From an uncultured Pseudomonadota bacterium (GTDB taxonomy: Bacteria > Myxococcota > UBA796), in contig CAJWHX010000158.1 of NCBI GenBank assembly GCA_913040875.1, positions 1 to 7,525 on the forward strand: DNA of 7,525 bases. The letters are read 5' to 3'. The notes beneath the pieces are model-generated. The model worked only from the letters and a program-made list of their open reading frames with translations. It was not told where the DNA came from and searched no databases. The position numbers and the translations under genes were made by a program. Shown piece by piece: positions 1 through 6,271 of the stretch (positions within the stretch are counted from its first letter, which is position 1; each line of letters opens with the position of its first letter).

Positions 1-949
1 CATTGAGGGCAACATTGGCTACCAATCCACCGGCCATAACCAGTGGAGCAGATCCAAATTGCAACCTAGCCCACCTCAATACCCCGAGCATTTCAGTTTC
101 GATGCCTTCTTGTAGCCATGCAGCGATATCTTCTGGAGAATGATCATCCAATTGTGTAAGCCAATCGTAGAGTGGAAATCGAGTGTTGATTCGTCGATGC
201 GGAAAAGGACCTTCAAATGGAAATGGGAGCGAGATATTGCTCGCAGAACCTCTTGCAGATAACCCAGTCACTTTTCCTTCATGACGAAATGGTTTGTATC
301 CAAGATAGCCCGTGACAGAGGCGTATAACAGTCCAATGGAATGGGGATATGGCAGATCAAAACATTTTGATACACTGTTGCCAGATCCGAGCCACATACT
401 GAGGGCAACGCCATCACCCAATCCATCTGCAACGATGACCAACGATTCATCGTACCCACTAGTAAAATGAGCAGAGGCAGCATGACAGTGATGGTGTTCA
501 TAGATTGATATCGGTGGGACATCTGTTCGAAACAATTGTTTCATCTGTGTTTTGATTGAAAAGGCCAATCCTTTTCTCATTAGTTTCCAAGAGATATTTG
601 GTGTGGGTTTCATTTTCGGGAACGGACTTCGGAATTGAATCCAGTTGCTGAACCATTTGTTTGGCGCGTAAAATTGCCCTTCATCCAATCGCCACGTCTG
701 TTGTATGGGTCTTAGAATTCTGAGAACTGGATTTGGATTGATCAGACCTGCTATGGCAATCCGATCGATATCGGACCATGCAATACCAGTATAATCGAGA
801 ATCCAGTGGATGGATTGAACTGGAAAGCCGCCCTGTCCTTTTTTTCGAGACCATCTCTCTTCATCACAGGCCGCGATTATGACACCATTTTGAATGAGAC
901 AAGCCCCAGCATCATGTGTACCGTCAAATATGCCCAGCACCACACTCAT
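1..949 (-). CDS. NodU/CmcH-family carbamoyltransferase, C-terminus cut off by the window edge
   Basis: The frame is open from the ATG at 947-949 to the left edge, giving 316 visible residues with no stop. Known members use carbamoyl phosphate and ATP to O-carbamoylate sugars, antibiotics or Nod factors through a carbamoyl-adenylate, in an ASKHA/Kae1-like fold with a bound metal. Seen here: GTHDAGACLI at residues 10-19 (the family's G-HDA start), DEERWSRKK at 29-37, HHHCH at 152-156, ADGLGDG at 174-180, HEGKVTGLSA at 223-232 and AGGLVANVALN at 306-316. The spacing H152, H156, D175 equals the metal ligands recalled for TobZ (H114, H118, D137). The fourth ligand and the C-terminal domain would lie beyond the window, since relatives run to roughly 500-600 residues. 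Its ATG overlaps the methyltransferase stop as ATGA, which implies translational coupling; the Shine-Dalgarno is weak. The acceptor substrate cannot be told. Confidence 0.93.
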   Translation of the reverse strand, partial: MSVVLGIFDGTHDAGACLIQNGVIIAACDEERWSRKKGQGGFPVQSIHWILDYTGIAWSDIDRIAIAGLINPNPVLRILRPIQQTWRLDEGQFYAPNKWFSNWIQFRSPFPKMKPTPNISWKLMRKGLAFSIKTQMKQLFRTDVPPISIYEHHHCHAASAHFTSGYDESLVIVADGLGDGVALSMWLGSGNSVSKCFDLPYPHSIGLLYASVTGYLGYKPFRHEGKVTGLSARGSASNISLPFPFEGPFPHRRINTRFPLYDWLTQLDDHSPEDIAAWLQEGIETEMLGVLRWARLQFGSAPLVMAGGLVANVALN

Positions 950-1581
950 CTTTTATACACTCTACAAATGGCATAACAATAGGGTACACGTAGCCAGGTG
1001 TTGTGAAGGGAGATGTCTGGTGGTGTAGGAAACAATCGTTGCAATTCGGTTGAACCTCGAACGTATTGCCCTCTATCAATCCAGTAAAAGAATCGTTCGA
1101 TTTTAGATGCGTGAATCTCGTTGCATCCATCGAGTGTAATGAGCATTCCGCTTTGTTTGACCAGATCTAGACTCAACGTCAAGACCGTTCGTGCAGCAGG
1201 AGTGTCTAAATGATGTAGAAGTCCAAGTAGACTGACTACGCCCACCACTCGATCATTCAATAGGGTGTGCCAGTGTGAATCGTTCCAGTTCGAGCAGACA
1301 AATGTGGTATCTGATCGGTCTTTGTATTTGTCTTTTGCAAATTCAATGTATTCTATATTGCTGTCCACACCGATATAGGAGATGTTTAACGGAAGACGAT
1401 CCAGCACCTCTGCCGTACCACACCCCAAGTCGAGCCAAATATCGGATGGGTTCCAATTCTCAATTGTGGCTGTGCAAGAATCTAAGAACCCATTCCAGAC
1501 ACGCTCTGAACCGACAATTCTCTGAATTCCGTTGTATACAAAGGCCTTTTCGCCAAATTTATCTAGGAGCTGCCGCCACAT
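946..1581 (-). CDS. Class I SAM-dependent methyltransferase
   Basis: A complete 211-residue cytosolic protein with a Rossmann-type methyltransferase fold. Motif I is DLGCGT at residues 51-56, the acidic residue ending strand 2 is D73 in GVDSN, HHLD lies at 123-126 after strand 4, and strand 5 leads into LDGC at 150-153. The segments LDGC and DRGQYVR (169-175) recall small methyltransferases often found in surface-polysaccharide gene clusters; this is a memory-based comparison and does not identify the substrate. An O- or N-methyl transfer to a sugar or small molecule is the natural guess. The ATG at 1579-1581 has no obvious Shine-Dalgarno. An in-frame TAA lies 16 codons upstream with no other ATG, GTG or TTG between, so this start is forced unless a rare codon is used. 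Its stop overlaps the carbamoyltransferase start, so the two are probably one transcriptional and functional unit. Confidence 0.92.
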   Translation of the reverse strand: MWRQLLDKFGEKAFVYNGIQRIVGSERVWNGFLDSCTATIENWNPSDIWLDLGCGTAEVLDRLPLNISYIGVDSNIEYIEFAKDKYKDRSDTTFVCSNWNDSHWHTLLNDRVVGVVSLLGLLHHLDTPAARTVLTLSLDLVKQSGMLITLDGCNEIHASKIERFFYWIDRGQYVRGSTELQRLFPTPPDISLHNTWLRVPYCYAICRVYKR

Positions 1582-1638
1582 TTGAAAATCCAGTGCTGTA
1601 CGAATGCTATTATTGAATAGTCCATTTTATCTGCGTAC

Positions 1639-1652
1639 TCAACACGTGTTGA
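1639..1652. promoter_or_regulatory. 14-bp perfect palindrome, candidate operator
   Basis: The sequence TCAACACGTGTTGA is self-complementary over all 14 bases. It sits 57 bases upstream of the methyltransferase start codon. Its length and symmetry suit a homodimeric helix-turn-helix repressor or activator. No regulator gene is present in the window, so its partner is unknown. A single palindrome of this size can occur by chance in AT-rich DNA. Confidence 0.35.
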
Positions 1653-1745
1653 TGGTGTTTGACTGAATGTAGATAGAAAGATGTGTGGTAAGTATTTGAT
1701 TTGCCTGTTGTTTTTATTTGGTGAATCAATTGATGTTCAATAAAC

Positions 1746-1777
1746 TGACGAACAGAGCGAATGTTCGTCAATTTTTT
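1746..1777 (+). terminator. 9-bp stem-loop followed by a T-tract, terminator-like on the plus strand
   Basis: TGACGAACA (1746-1754) and TGTTCGTCA (1762-1770) are perfect inverted repeats around a 7-base loop, and ATTTTTT follows directly on the plus strand. The shape is that of a Rho-independent terminator, but the stem has only four GC pairs. No plus-strand gene lies to its left, so a simple terminator role has no obvious client. A second arm, TTGACG at 1776-1781, can pair with CGTCAA at 1766-1771 and would compete with the first stem. That leaves attenuation or an operator as alternatives. Confidence 0.35.
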
Positions 1778-1806
1778 GACGGATCGTCGTAGCATGATTC
1801 TATATT
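1776..1806 (+). promoter_or_regulatory. Possible sigma-70-type promoter for the plus-strand gene
   Basis: TTGACG (1776-1781) matches the -35 consensus at five of six bases, and TATATT (1801-1806) matches the -10 at five of six. The spacer is 19 bases, longer than the preferred 17. The -35 box overlaps the second arm of the stem-loop at 1746-1781. It points towards the plus-strand frame starting at 1893, giving a leader of roughly 80 bases. This is a weak, pattern-only call. Confidence 0.25.
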
Positions 1807-1882
1807 CTCTAATTTTTCGATAAAGATAGATTGGCATGATTATTGCTCAAAGGCTGATGATTGTATCATTCAACCAATATTT

Positions 1883-1886
1883 GGAG
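1883..1886 (+). promoter_or_regulatory. Shine-Dalgarno GGAG for the start at 1893
   Basis: GGAG is followed by six bases and then ATG at 1893-1895, which is ideal spacing. It decides the start of the plus-strand frame in favour of 1893. The in-frame ATGs at 1836 and 1857 have no comparable site. Confidence 0.5.
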
Positions 1887-1892
1887 CCTTTT

Positions 1893-2564
1893 ATGTTGAC
1901 TGTCCCGACCGACCCTAATTTTTTAGAAACGATGGTCCGTTTCGTTACCACGTTTGTCCCAGCTCTGACGATTCATCGAGTACACATCGGTGAGCGTACA
2001 GATGAGCTATTGTCTTTACAGATAGAGATGGGAGACGGTTCCATCATGTTTGTTGAGGCCCAATACTGGAATGATCGTATTGAATTGACTCTGGAGTATG
2101 GATGGCAGCGCGTGGATGTGTGGATGTATGCAAACTTTCCCACTCATGGAATCGGTACGCCTCCAAATATACCTTTCCCCAACGTTGATCAAGGAGCAGA
2201 ATCACTCAGCTATCCAGAGAAGGAACTGAATCTAGAAATTGATTGCCTCAACCAGATTTCGGTGAATGGGGTCTGTTCGAAGCACATCGACGAAAATTTG
2301 TTTGAACTCCGGAGAGAGCCCGGACTCATTGACAGCCCGTTTGGTGATCTGTTGAGTCATCGTGATTTGTCTAGGGTGCAAAGAGAGGCTGTTTTTCGAA
2401 GCATTCATACAGATATGGTTGAAGAAATCGGTTTTGTCTTCGATGGAAACGTTTGCAAAGATGGCACCTTCAAACAGTGCCAGTTTCCAAAACCGCATTC
2501 TCGCTTCAAGCATTCGATTCTCGGGCCAAGCACTGTGAATGGCCAGTTTGAACAGTCGCTTTGA
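1893..2564 (+). CDS. Unrecognised protein on the opposite strand, 3' part antisense to the di-iron gene
   Basis: I do not recognise this protein. From the well-spaced GGAG and ATG at 1893 the frame gives 223 residues. The first 113 codons, up to about 2231, use many G-first codons and have a plausible alternation of polar and hydrophobic residues. This part is rich in Trp, Tyr and acidic residues, suggests beta structure around residues 35-85, and shows no signal peptide or membrane span. No long minus-strand frame competes there. The remaining 333 bases run in codon register antisense to the end of the di-iron oxygenase and may be open only by chance. Options are a real gene with a long convergent overlap, a gene that lost its true 3' end when the neighbouring DNA was joined near 2230, or a chance frame. 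The call rests mainly on 1893-2231. Confidence 0.42.
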   Translation: MLTVPTDPNFLETMVRFVTTFVPALTIHRVHIGERTDELLSLQIEMGDGSIMFVEAQYWNDRIELTLEYGWQRVDVWMYANFPTHGIGTPPNIPFPNVDQGAESLSYPEKELNLEIDCLNQISVNGVCSKHIDENLFELRREPGLIDSPFGDLLSHRDLSRVQREAVFRSIHTDMVEEIGFVFDGNVCKDGTFKQCQFPKPHSRFKHSILGPSTVNGQFEQSL

Positions 2565-3320
2565 TTCCCAGCTGGTTTTATTCAGTACCTCTTGAGAGAG
2601 CTTGGAGAGTTTCAATGCGGTCGCTTGATGTCTGCTTTCATCGAGTCTGTGTAAGTGACTCACGCGCCTGAGTAAGTCGGGTGCCTCGTCAAACATCGCG
2701 ATGGAATTCTCCATTCCCTTAAACGAAACCGTTTTGATGGTGCGAATCAAAAAGAAGAGTGTGGGAAAATTGGGACCCAGTAGTCGATTGGCAGCTCTTC
2801 CTGTGATGTGCCGAATCAATCGATTCATGTGTTGCTGACGAAATCCACTTGGAGATAATGCTGTGATGTCTTGTTGGACACCGGGCAAATATTTGTTGTA
2901 AATTGCGTTCATTCCCGTTTGGAATGCCTCTACATGATCGACTTCTTCAAAGGATTCTCGTTCTTCAAGTTCGACGACCGATGGTAAGATGCTTCTATAC
3001 TGACGCACAGCGTAGTTGTTGAGAACGATGATCTGCTTTTCACCCGCCGCAACAATTTCATAGTTGTACGCCCACTCTAGATGATTCCAAGCGAGTTTCT
3101 GGGCTTCACTGAATCGCTGATAGACCGGATGAGAGTATGGATCACCGATGTCAAAATCCCACGGCACCCAAGGTTTACTCCACAGTTCTTTCGTGTTGGG
3201 ATCAAAGGCTCGCTGGGCTACAGAGTGCAGCGTGCCATGTTTGGCATATTGGTCTTGTGAATGCCGCACGTTCATCTTGGCGTAGCGATCCAGTTCAGCA
3301 AGGGCAGACTGTACGGTCAT
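2232..3320 (-). CDS. AurF-like ferritin-fold di-iron oxygenase
   Basis: A complete 362-residue soluble protein that appears to belong to the AurF/CmlI family of di-iron oxygenases. The characterised members oxidise aryl amines to hydroxylamine or nitro groups; others remain unassigned. Visible ligand motifs are E94 in a helix at about 78-105, E126-x-x-H129 in EEVDHVEAF, and H224-x-x-x-E228-x-x-H231 in HRLDESRH. The last has exactly the spacing of AurF H223/E227/H230. The glutamate preceding it should match AurF E196, 27 residues before the first His; here the only nearby Glu is E204, 20 residues before, so that ligand is uncertain. AurF itself is near 340 residues, so the length fits. The ATG shares one base with the upstream radical SAM stop (TAATG), with GAGG ten bases ahead, implying translational coupling and probably a shared pathway. 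Substrate unknown: N-oxygenation is possible but not shown. Confidence 0.82.
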   Translation of the reverse strand: MTVQSALAELDRYAKMNVRHSQDQYAKHGTLHSVAQRAFDPNTKELWSKPWVPWDFDIGDPYSHPVYQRFSEAQKLAWNHLEWAYNYEIVAAGEKQIIVLNNYAVRQYRSILPSVVELEERESFEEVDHVEAFQTGMNAIYNKYLPGVQQDITALSPSGFRQQHMNRLIRHITGRAANRLLGPNFPTLFFLIRTIKTVSFKGMENSIAMFDEAPDLLRRVSHLHRLDESRHQATALKLSKLSQEVLNKTSWESKRLFKLAIHSAWPENRMLEARMRFWKLALFEGAIFANVSIEDKTDFFNHICMNASKNSLSLHPRQITMTQQITKRAVNESGLSPEFKQIFVDVLRTDPIHRNLVEAINF

Positions 3321-4783
3321 TAGACGGGTGCCTCATGCGACTTGGTGGACAAGAGTTCCATCTTCACAAGATTCAGCGCACCACTGGCTAGACGTTTGAA
3401 CTCGGTTGGTGTTTTGAGGTTCATGACTTGCCGTGCGAGGAACTTTGGTCTGAAGTAGAACTTGCGGTGGGCAATCTTGAGTAGATCGAGGATTTCTGCT
3501 TTGGTGAGGTGCTCGGTCCAAGAAACAGGTACTTCGACACCACACAGTGGCTCTTCCATTAGCTGGTCCCAACAATCAGCAGGATAGAGGCCCTTTTGTG
3601 CCCCTTCATCAAAAGACTCGGTGTTGGGGTATGGAGAAAAGACAGCGAAAGCGGCATAGTCGGCGTCCAGTTTCAACATCTCGTCAATGTTTCGTATAGC
3701 GTCTGCCATCGTTTTTTCATGGGGTCCAGCGAGCATGATGTAAGCGACAGAACGTACGCCTTCTTCACGGCACCATTGGAACACGCGGTGAACATCATCG
3801 GTGTCACAGTGTTTACCCCAAGCATCGAGTCCTTCGTTGTTGGCAGATTCAACACCAAAGTGCACCTTGGTACAACCTGTTTCAGCACACCGTCGCAACT
3901 GTTCTCTTGTCGTGCCAGCAATGGTGGTTTTGTATCCCCAGTCGAATTTGAGACCTCGCCTTTCAATGGCGTCACAGAATTTGAGCACCCATTGAGAGTT
4001 GGGACTGAACAGATCGTCGACAAAGTGGACCTCTGTGATTCCAATGGAGATACAGTCTTCAATTTCATCCAAGATGTTGTCGATATTGCGAATCTTGTAT
4101 TGTTTCTTGTACGTGAGGCAGAAGGGGCACGAGTGCGGGCATCCGCGCGAGGTAATTGCAGTCGTTGCTAAGGGGTTCCGAGTGCCTGGCGTGAAGTAAT
4201 ATTCGAATTCTACCCTGCGTCTATCTGGCCATATTTGCCAGTTGAGGTCGTTCTGTCGTTTCTGCTCTTTGTTCTTAACGACTTCACCGTCAGAATTTTT
4301 CCACCAAAGGCCTGGAATTCCAGAGAAGTCTTCTCCCTTGTCCATATGCTGAATGACATCCAAGAAAGCCTGCTCACCATCTCCAACAACGATGGCATCC
4401 ACATTGTCCATAGCCATTGCGTATTCTGGAAACATCTCACAGTGTGGACCACCCAAAATGATAACGGCATTGGGGTTCAATTTACGAACAATGTTGGCGG
4501 TCATTTGGGTATCTGCAATGCTGTGGGTCAGACAGCTGATTCCCACCAAGTCTAAATTGTACCGCTTGAGTTTTTCTTCAAATTCTGGATAATCCTGATT
4601 CCCAACAACACCGTCTAAGATATCGACAAGGTACGAAGACATTTTCTCGATGTATGCTTGTAGATACATTAAACCGAGTGGAGGAAACAAATAAACACCC
4701 GCGCTTTGATCCGCAGCGATACCGGCCCATACACGAAGACGTTCTGGAGGATTGCACAATAGGATGTCTGATTTGCCTTTCAT
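3320..4783 (-). CDS. Cobalamin-binding radical SAM enzyme (BchE/HpnP-like architecture), first of a pair by coordinate
   Basis: A complete 487-residue protein. Residues about 5-150 form a corrinoid-binding Rossmann-like domain: PPLGLMYL at 34-41, GGPH at 111-114 and GDGE at 134-137. The DxHxxG motif is absent, as usual for this class, so cobalamin would bind without a protein His ligand from that motif. The radical SAM core follows, with C215, C219 and C222 in GCPHSCPFC binding a [4Fe-4S] cluster that cleaves SAM. FVDD (254-257) and HFGVES (308-313) fit later strands of the barrel. A C-terminal region of about 90 residues may cover the substrate. Known relatives methylate unactivated carbons or phosphinates, form rings or oxidise (BchE). 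It starts 25 bases after the preceding radical SAM gene, with a modest GAG upstream. Which reaction it performs cannot be read from sequence. Confidence 0.93.
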   Translation of the reverse strand: MKGKSDILLCNPPERLRVWAGIAADQSAGVYLFPPLGLMYLQAYIEKMSSYLVDILDGVVGNQDYPEFEEKLKRYNLDLVGISCLTHSIADTQMTANIVRKLNPNAVIILGGPHCEMFPEYAMAMDNVDAIVVGDGEQAFLDVIQHMDKGEDFSGIPGLWWKNSDGEVVKNKEQKRQNDLNWQIWPDRRRVEFEYYFTPGTRNPLATTAITSRGCPHSCPFCLTYKKQYKIRNIDNILDEIEDCISIGITEVHFVDDLFSPNSQWVLKFCDAIERRGLKFDWGYKTTIAGTTREQLRRCAETGCTKVHFGVESANNEGLDAWGKHCDTDDVHRVFQWCREEGVRSVAYIMLAGPHEKTMADAIRNIDEMLKLDADYAAFAVFSPYPNTESFDEGAQKGLYPADCWDQLMEEPLCGVEVPVSWTEHLTKAEILDLLKIAHRKFYFRPKFLARQVMNLKTPTEFKRLASGALNLVKMELLSTKSHEAPV

Positions 4784-4808
4784 TGGTTCACTCTATACAC
4801 GGTTCATT

Positions 4809-6227
4809 TTATACTAGAATATCAGGAAGGATTCGTTTGAGTTTGCGTTTCAAGGAGGCTCTACCCTTGTCGTTCTTTCCAATTTGTATCAAACTCGGAA
4901 GTCGTTTGCGAGAGGCATAAAATCGCGCATACCCAAGTCGTTGCCACATGCGTAGTTCAAATCGAGATAGTTTGTGTTCAAAGGGTTGTTTGGCGTAATA
5001 GTCATAGTCCGTCCAGTTTTCACTGAGTTGGTATCCATCTCGCTTCATATCGTTGTAGACACTGGTACCGGGAAGTGGCACGAAGAGGCTGTAAGACGCT
5101 TCTGTTGCTGGTAGGGAGGTAGCCAGTCGAATTGTCTTCAACATGTCCAAACGAGTTTCTGTTGGTGCACCGAGCATCAAAAATAGCAAGGTTTGGACGT
5201 CATACTTGTGCAGATTGTGGACCGTTTCCGATACCTCGACATCAGAGACTTCCTTGTTGTAGACGCCCTCTCGTATTTTTTCGGTGGCAGATTCAAGTCC
5301 AATACCGACTTTTCGGAGTCCCACTTCTTGCATGCGTTTGATCAAATATTCGGGAATGAGATTGGCGCGTGTGGTACAGCCCCACAATAGACCCAATCCA
5401 CTCTCTTCGAGTACATCGCAAAACCGTTCGACATATTTTCGATTGGTGGTAAACGTGTCATCCGTAAGCCAAAAAGCTTCAATGTGGTATCGTTTTTTCA
5501 GTTCCACCAATTCTGCCACCAATGACTCTGGTGACCGCTGCCTGAGTTTCCTACCGAACATGGTGTGTAAGGTTTCCGCACAGAACGTACAGGTGAAAGG
5601 ACAGCCTCTAGAGCCACTCAGGTTCACCCCGACAAGACCCGGATGCACCGAGTCTAACTGCCCCCATGCATCAAAGTAGGCGTCCATGTCAATCAAATCC
5701 CACGCGGGAAATGGTAGGGCATCCAAGTTTAAGACCGGATCGCGTTCATTCGACTTATGGATCGTATTCGCCGTTCTATCTCGAACATGGGCTCCTTTTA
5801 CCGGATGGCAGAGACTGGACTGCCACATCTTCAATAGATTGACCAGCGGAACCTCACCTTCACCAATCACGACGGCATCTACACAGTCGTTTTTCATCAT
5901 GTCGGCTGGAAACATCGTCGGATGAGCTGATCCCAGTACGACTTTGGCACCCAACTGATGAGCCATTTCTGCAATTTCGAGACCCTCTCCAAGCATCAAA
6001 GTGCTCATGCCAATGCCAACGACATCTGGTTGAGAGACTTCTAGAGTTTGACGCACTTGCTCCATATCGGGATTGAATGTTGTGTCGATGATGTTCACCC
6101 GCCAGTTCAATTCTTTACGAACGACGCTCGCCAGAAGGGCTACGCCGATCGGATAATCGCCCGACGGATAGCGGAACCGTGGGTAGACAAGTGTCAACAA
6201 GGGTTGTTGGTGTGAACTGTTGGGCAT
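4809..6227 (-). CDS. Cobalamin-binding radical SAM enzyme, second of the pair
   Basis: A complete 472-residue protein with the same domain order as its downstream neighbour. The corrinoid-binding domain spans about 10-140: YPIGVALLASVV at 25-36, VLGSAHPTMFP at 97-107 and GEGE at 122-125, again without DxHxxG. The radical SAM core has C209, C213 and C216 in GCPFTCTFC. LTDDTF (254-259) and GIGLESA (308-314) mark later barrel strands, and the C-terminal 30 residues are strongly basic. The two proteins are clearly homologous in layout but differ in most residues, so they are old paralogues or independent recruits, not a recent duplication. The ATG at 6225-6227 lacks a visible Shine-Dalgarno; TATACT and the palindrome TGTATACA lie directly in front of it. 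It is probably co-transcribed with the membrane-protein gene 44 bases upstream. Confidence 0.93.
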   Translation of the reverse strand: MPNSSHQQPLLTLVYPRFRYPSGDYPIGVALLASVVRKELNWRVNIIDTTFNPDMEQVRQTLEVSQPDVVGIGMSTLMLGEGLEIAEMAHQLGAKVVLGSAHPTMFPADMMKNDCVDAVVIGEGEVPLVNLLKMWQSSLCHPVKGAHVRDRTANTIHKSNERDPVLNLDALPFPAWDLIDMDAYFDAWGQLDSVHPGLVGVNLSGSRGCPFTCTFCAETLHTMFGRKLRQRSPESLVAELVELKKRYHIEAFWLTDDTFTTNRKYVERFCDVLEESGLGLLWGCTTRANLIPEYLIKRMQEVGLRKVGIGLESATEKIREGVYNKEVSDVEVSETVHNLHKYDVQTLLFLMLGAPTETRLDMLKTIRLATSLPATEASYSLFVPLPGTSVYNDMKRDGYQLSENWTDYDYYAKQPFEHKLSRFELRMWQRLGYARFYASRKRLPSLIQIGKNDKGRASLKRKLKRILPDILV

Positions 6228-6271
6228 GTATACAGTATAGCCTAGTCTAGGGTCTGTTCCTATCCAACAGG
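6228..6271 (-). promoter_or_regulatory. Short gap with small palindromes and a -10-like box
   Basis: Only 44 bases separate two genes, yet they hold CCTAGTCTAGG (6241-6251, 5-bp arms around one base) and most of TGTATACA (6227-6234). TATACT on the minus strand, nine bases before the ATG, matches the -10 consensus at five of six bases, but no convincing -35 lies ahead of it. A secondary promoter giving a nearly leaderless transcript is conceivable; plain operon spacing is the simpler reading. Confidence 0.2.

Larger units (their letters stand above)
1582..1892. other. AT-rich intergenic stretch with inverted repeats
   Basis: About 310 bases, visibly richer in A and T than the flanking genes, separate the methyltransferase start from the plus-strand gene that begins at 1893. 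They contain a 14-bp perfect palindrome, a 10-bp palindrome ATCAATTGAT at 1725-1734, and a 9-bp stem-loop with a T-tract. A 75-codon minus-strand frame crosses it (1610-1837), but its composition is Lys/Arg/His/Ile-rich, it lacks a good ribosome binding site and it resembles nothing I recognise, so I treat it as non-coding. The stretch probably carries the control signals for the methyltransferase-carbamoyltransferase pair on one strand and for the plus-strand gene on the other. Confidence 0.6.

Noticed and set aside
268..522. 84-codon minus-strand frame inside the carbamoyltransferase
   Set aside because: The other frame carries all the carbamoyltransferase motifs through this stretch, so this is a shadow.
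1725..1734. Palindrome ATCAATTGAT as an independent operator
   Set aside because: Ten AT-rich symmetrical bases are expected by chance in such a region; nothing ties it to a gene.
1610..1837. 75-codon minus-strand frame between the di-iron and methyltransferase genes
   Set aside because: It lies in AT-rich spacer containing palindromes, has a Lys/Arg/His/Ile-biased composition, no good ribosome binding site and no recognisable family.
3596..4171. 191-codon plus-strand frame opposite the radical SAM gene
   Set aside because: It is antisense to the cluster-binding core of a clearly real gene and shows no family features.
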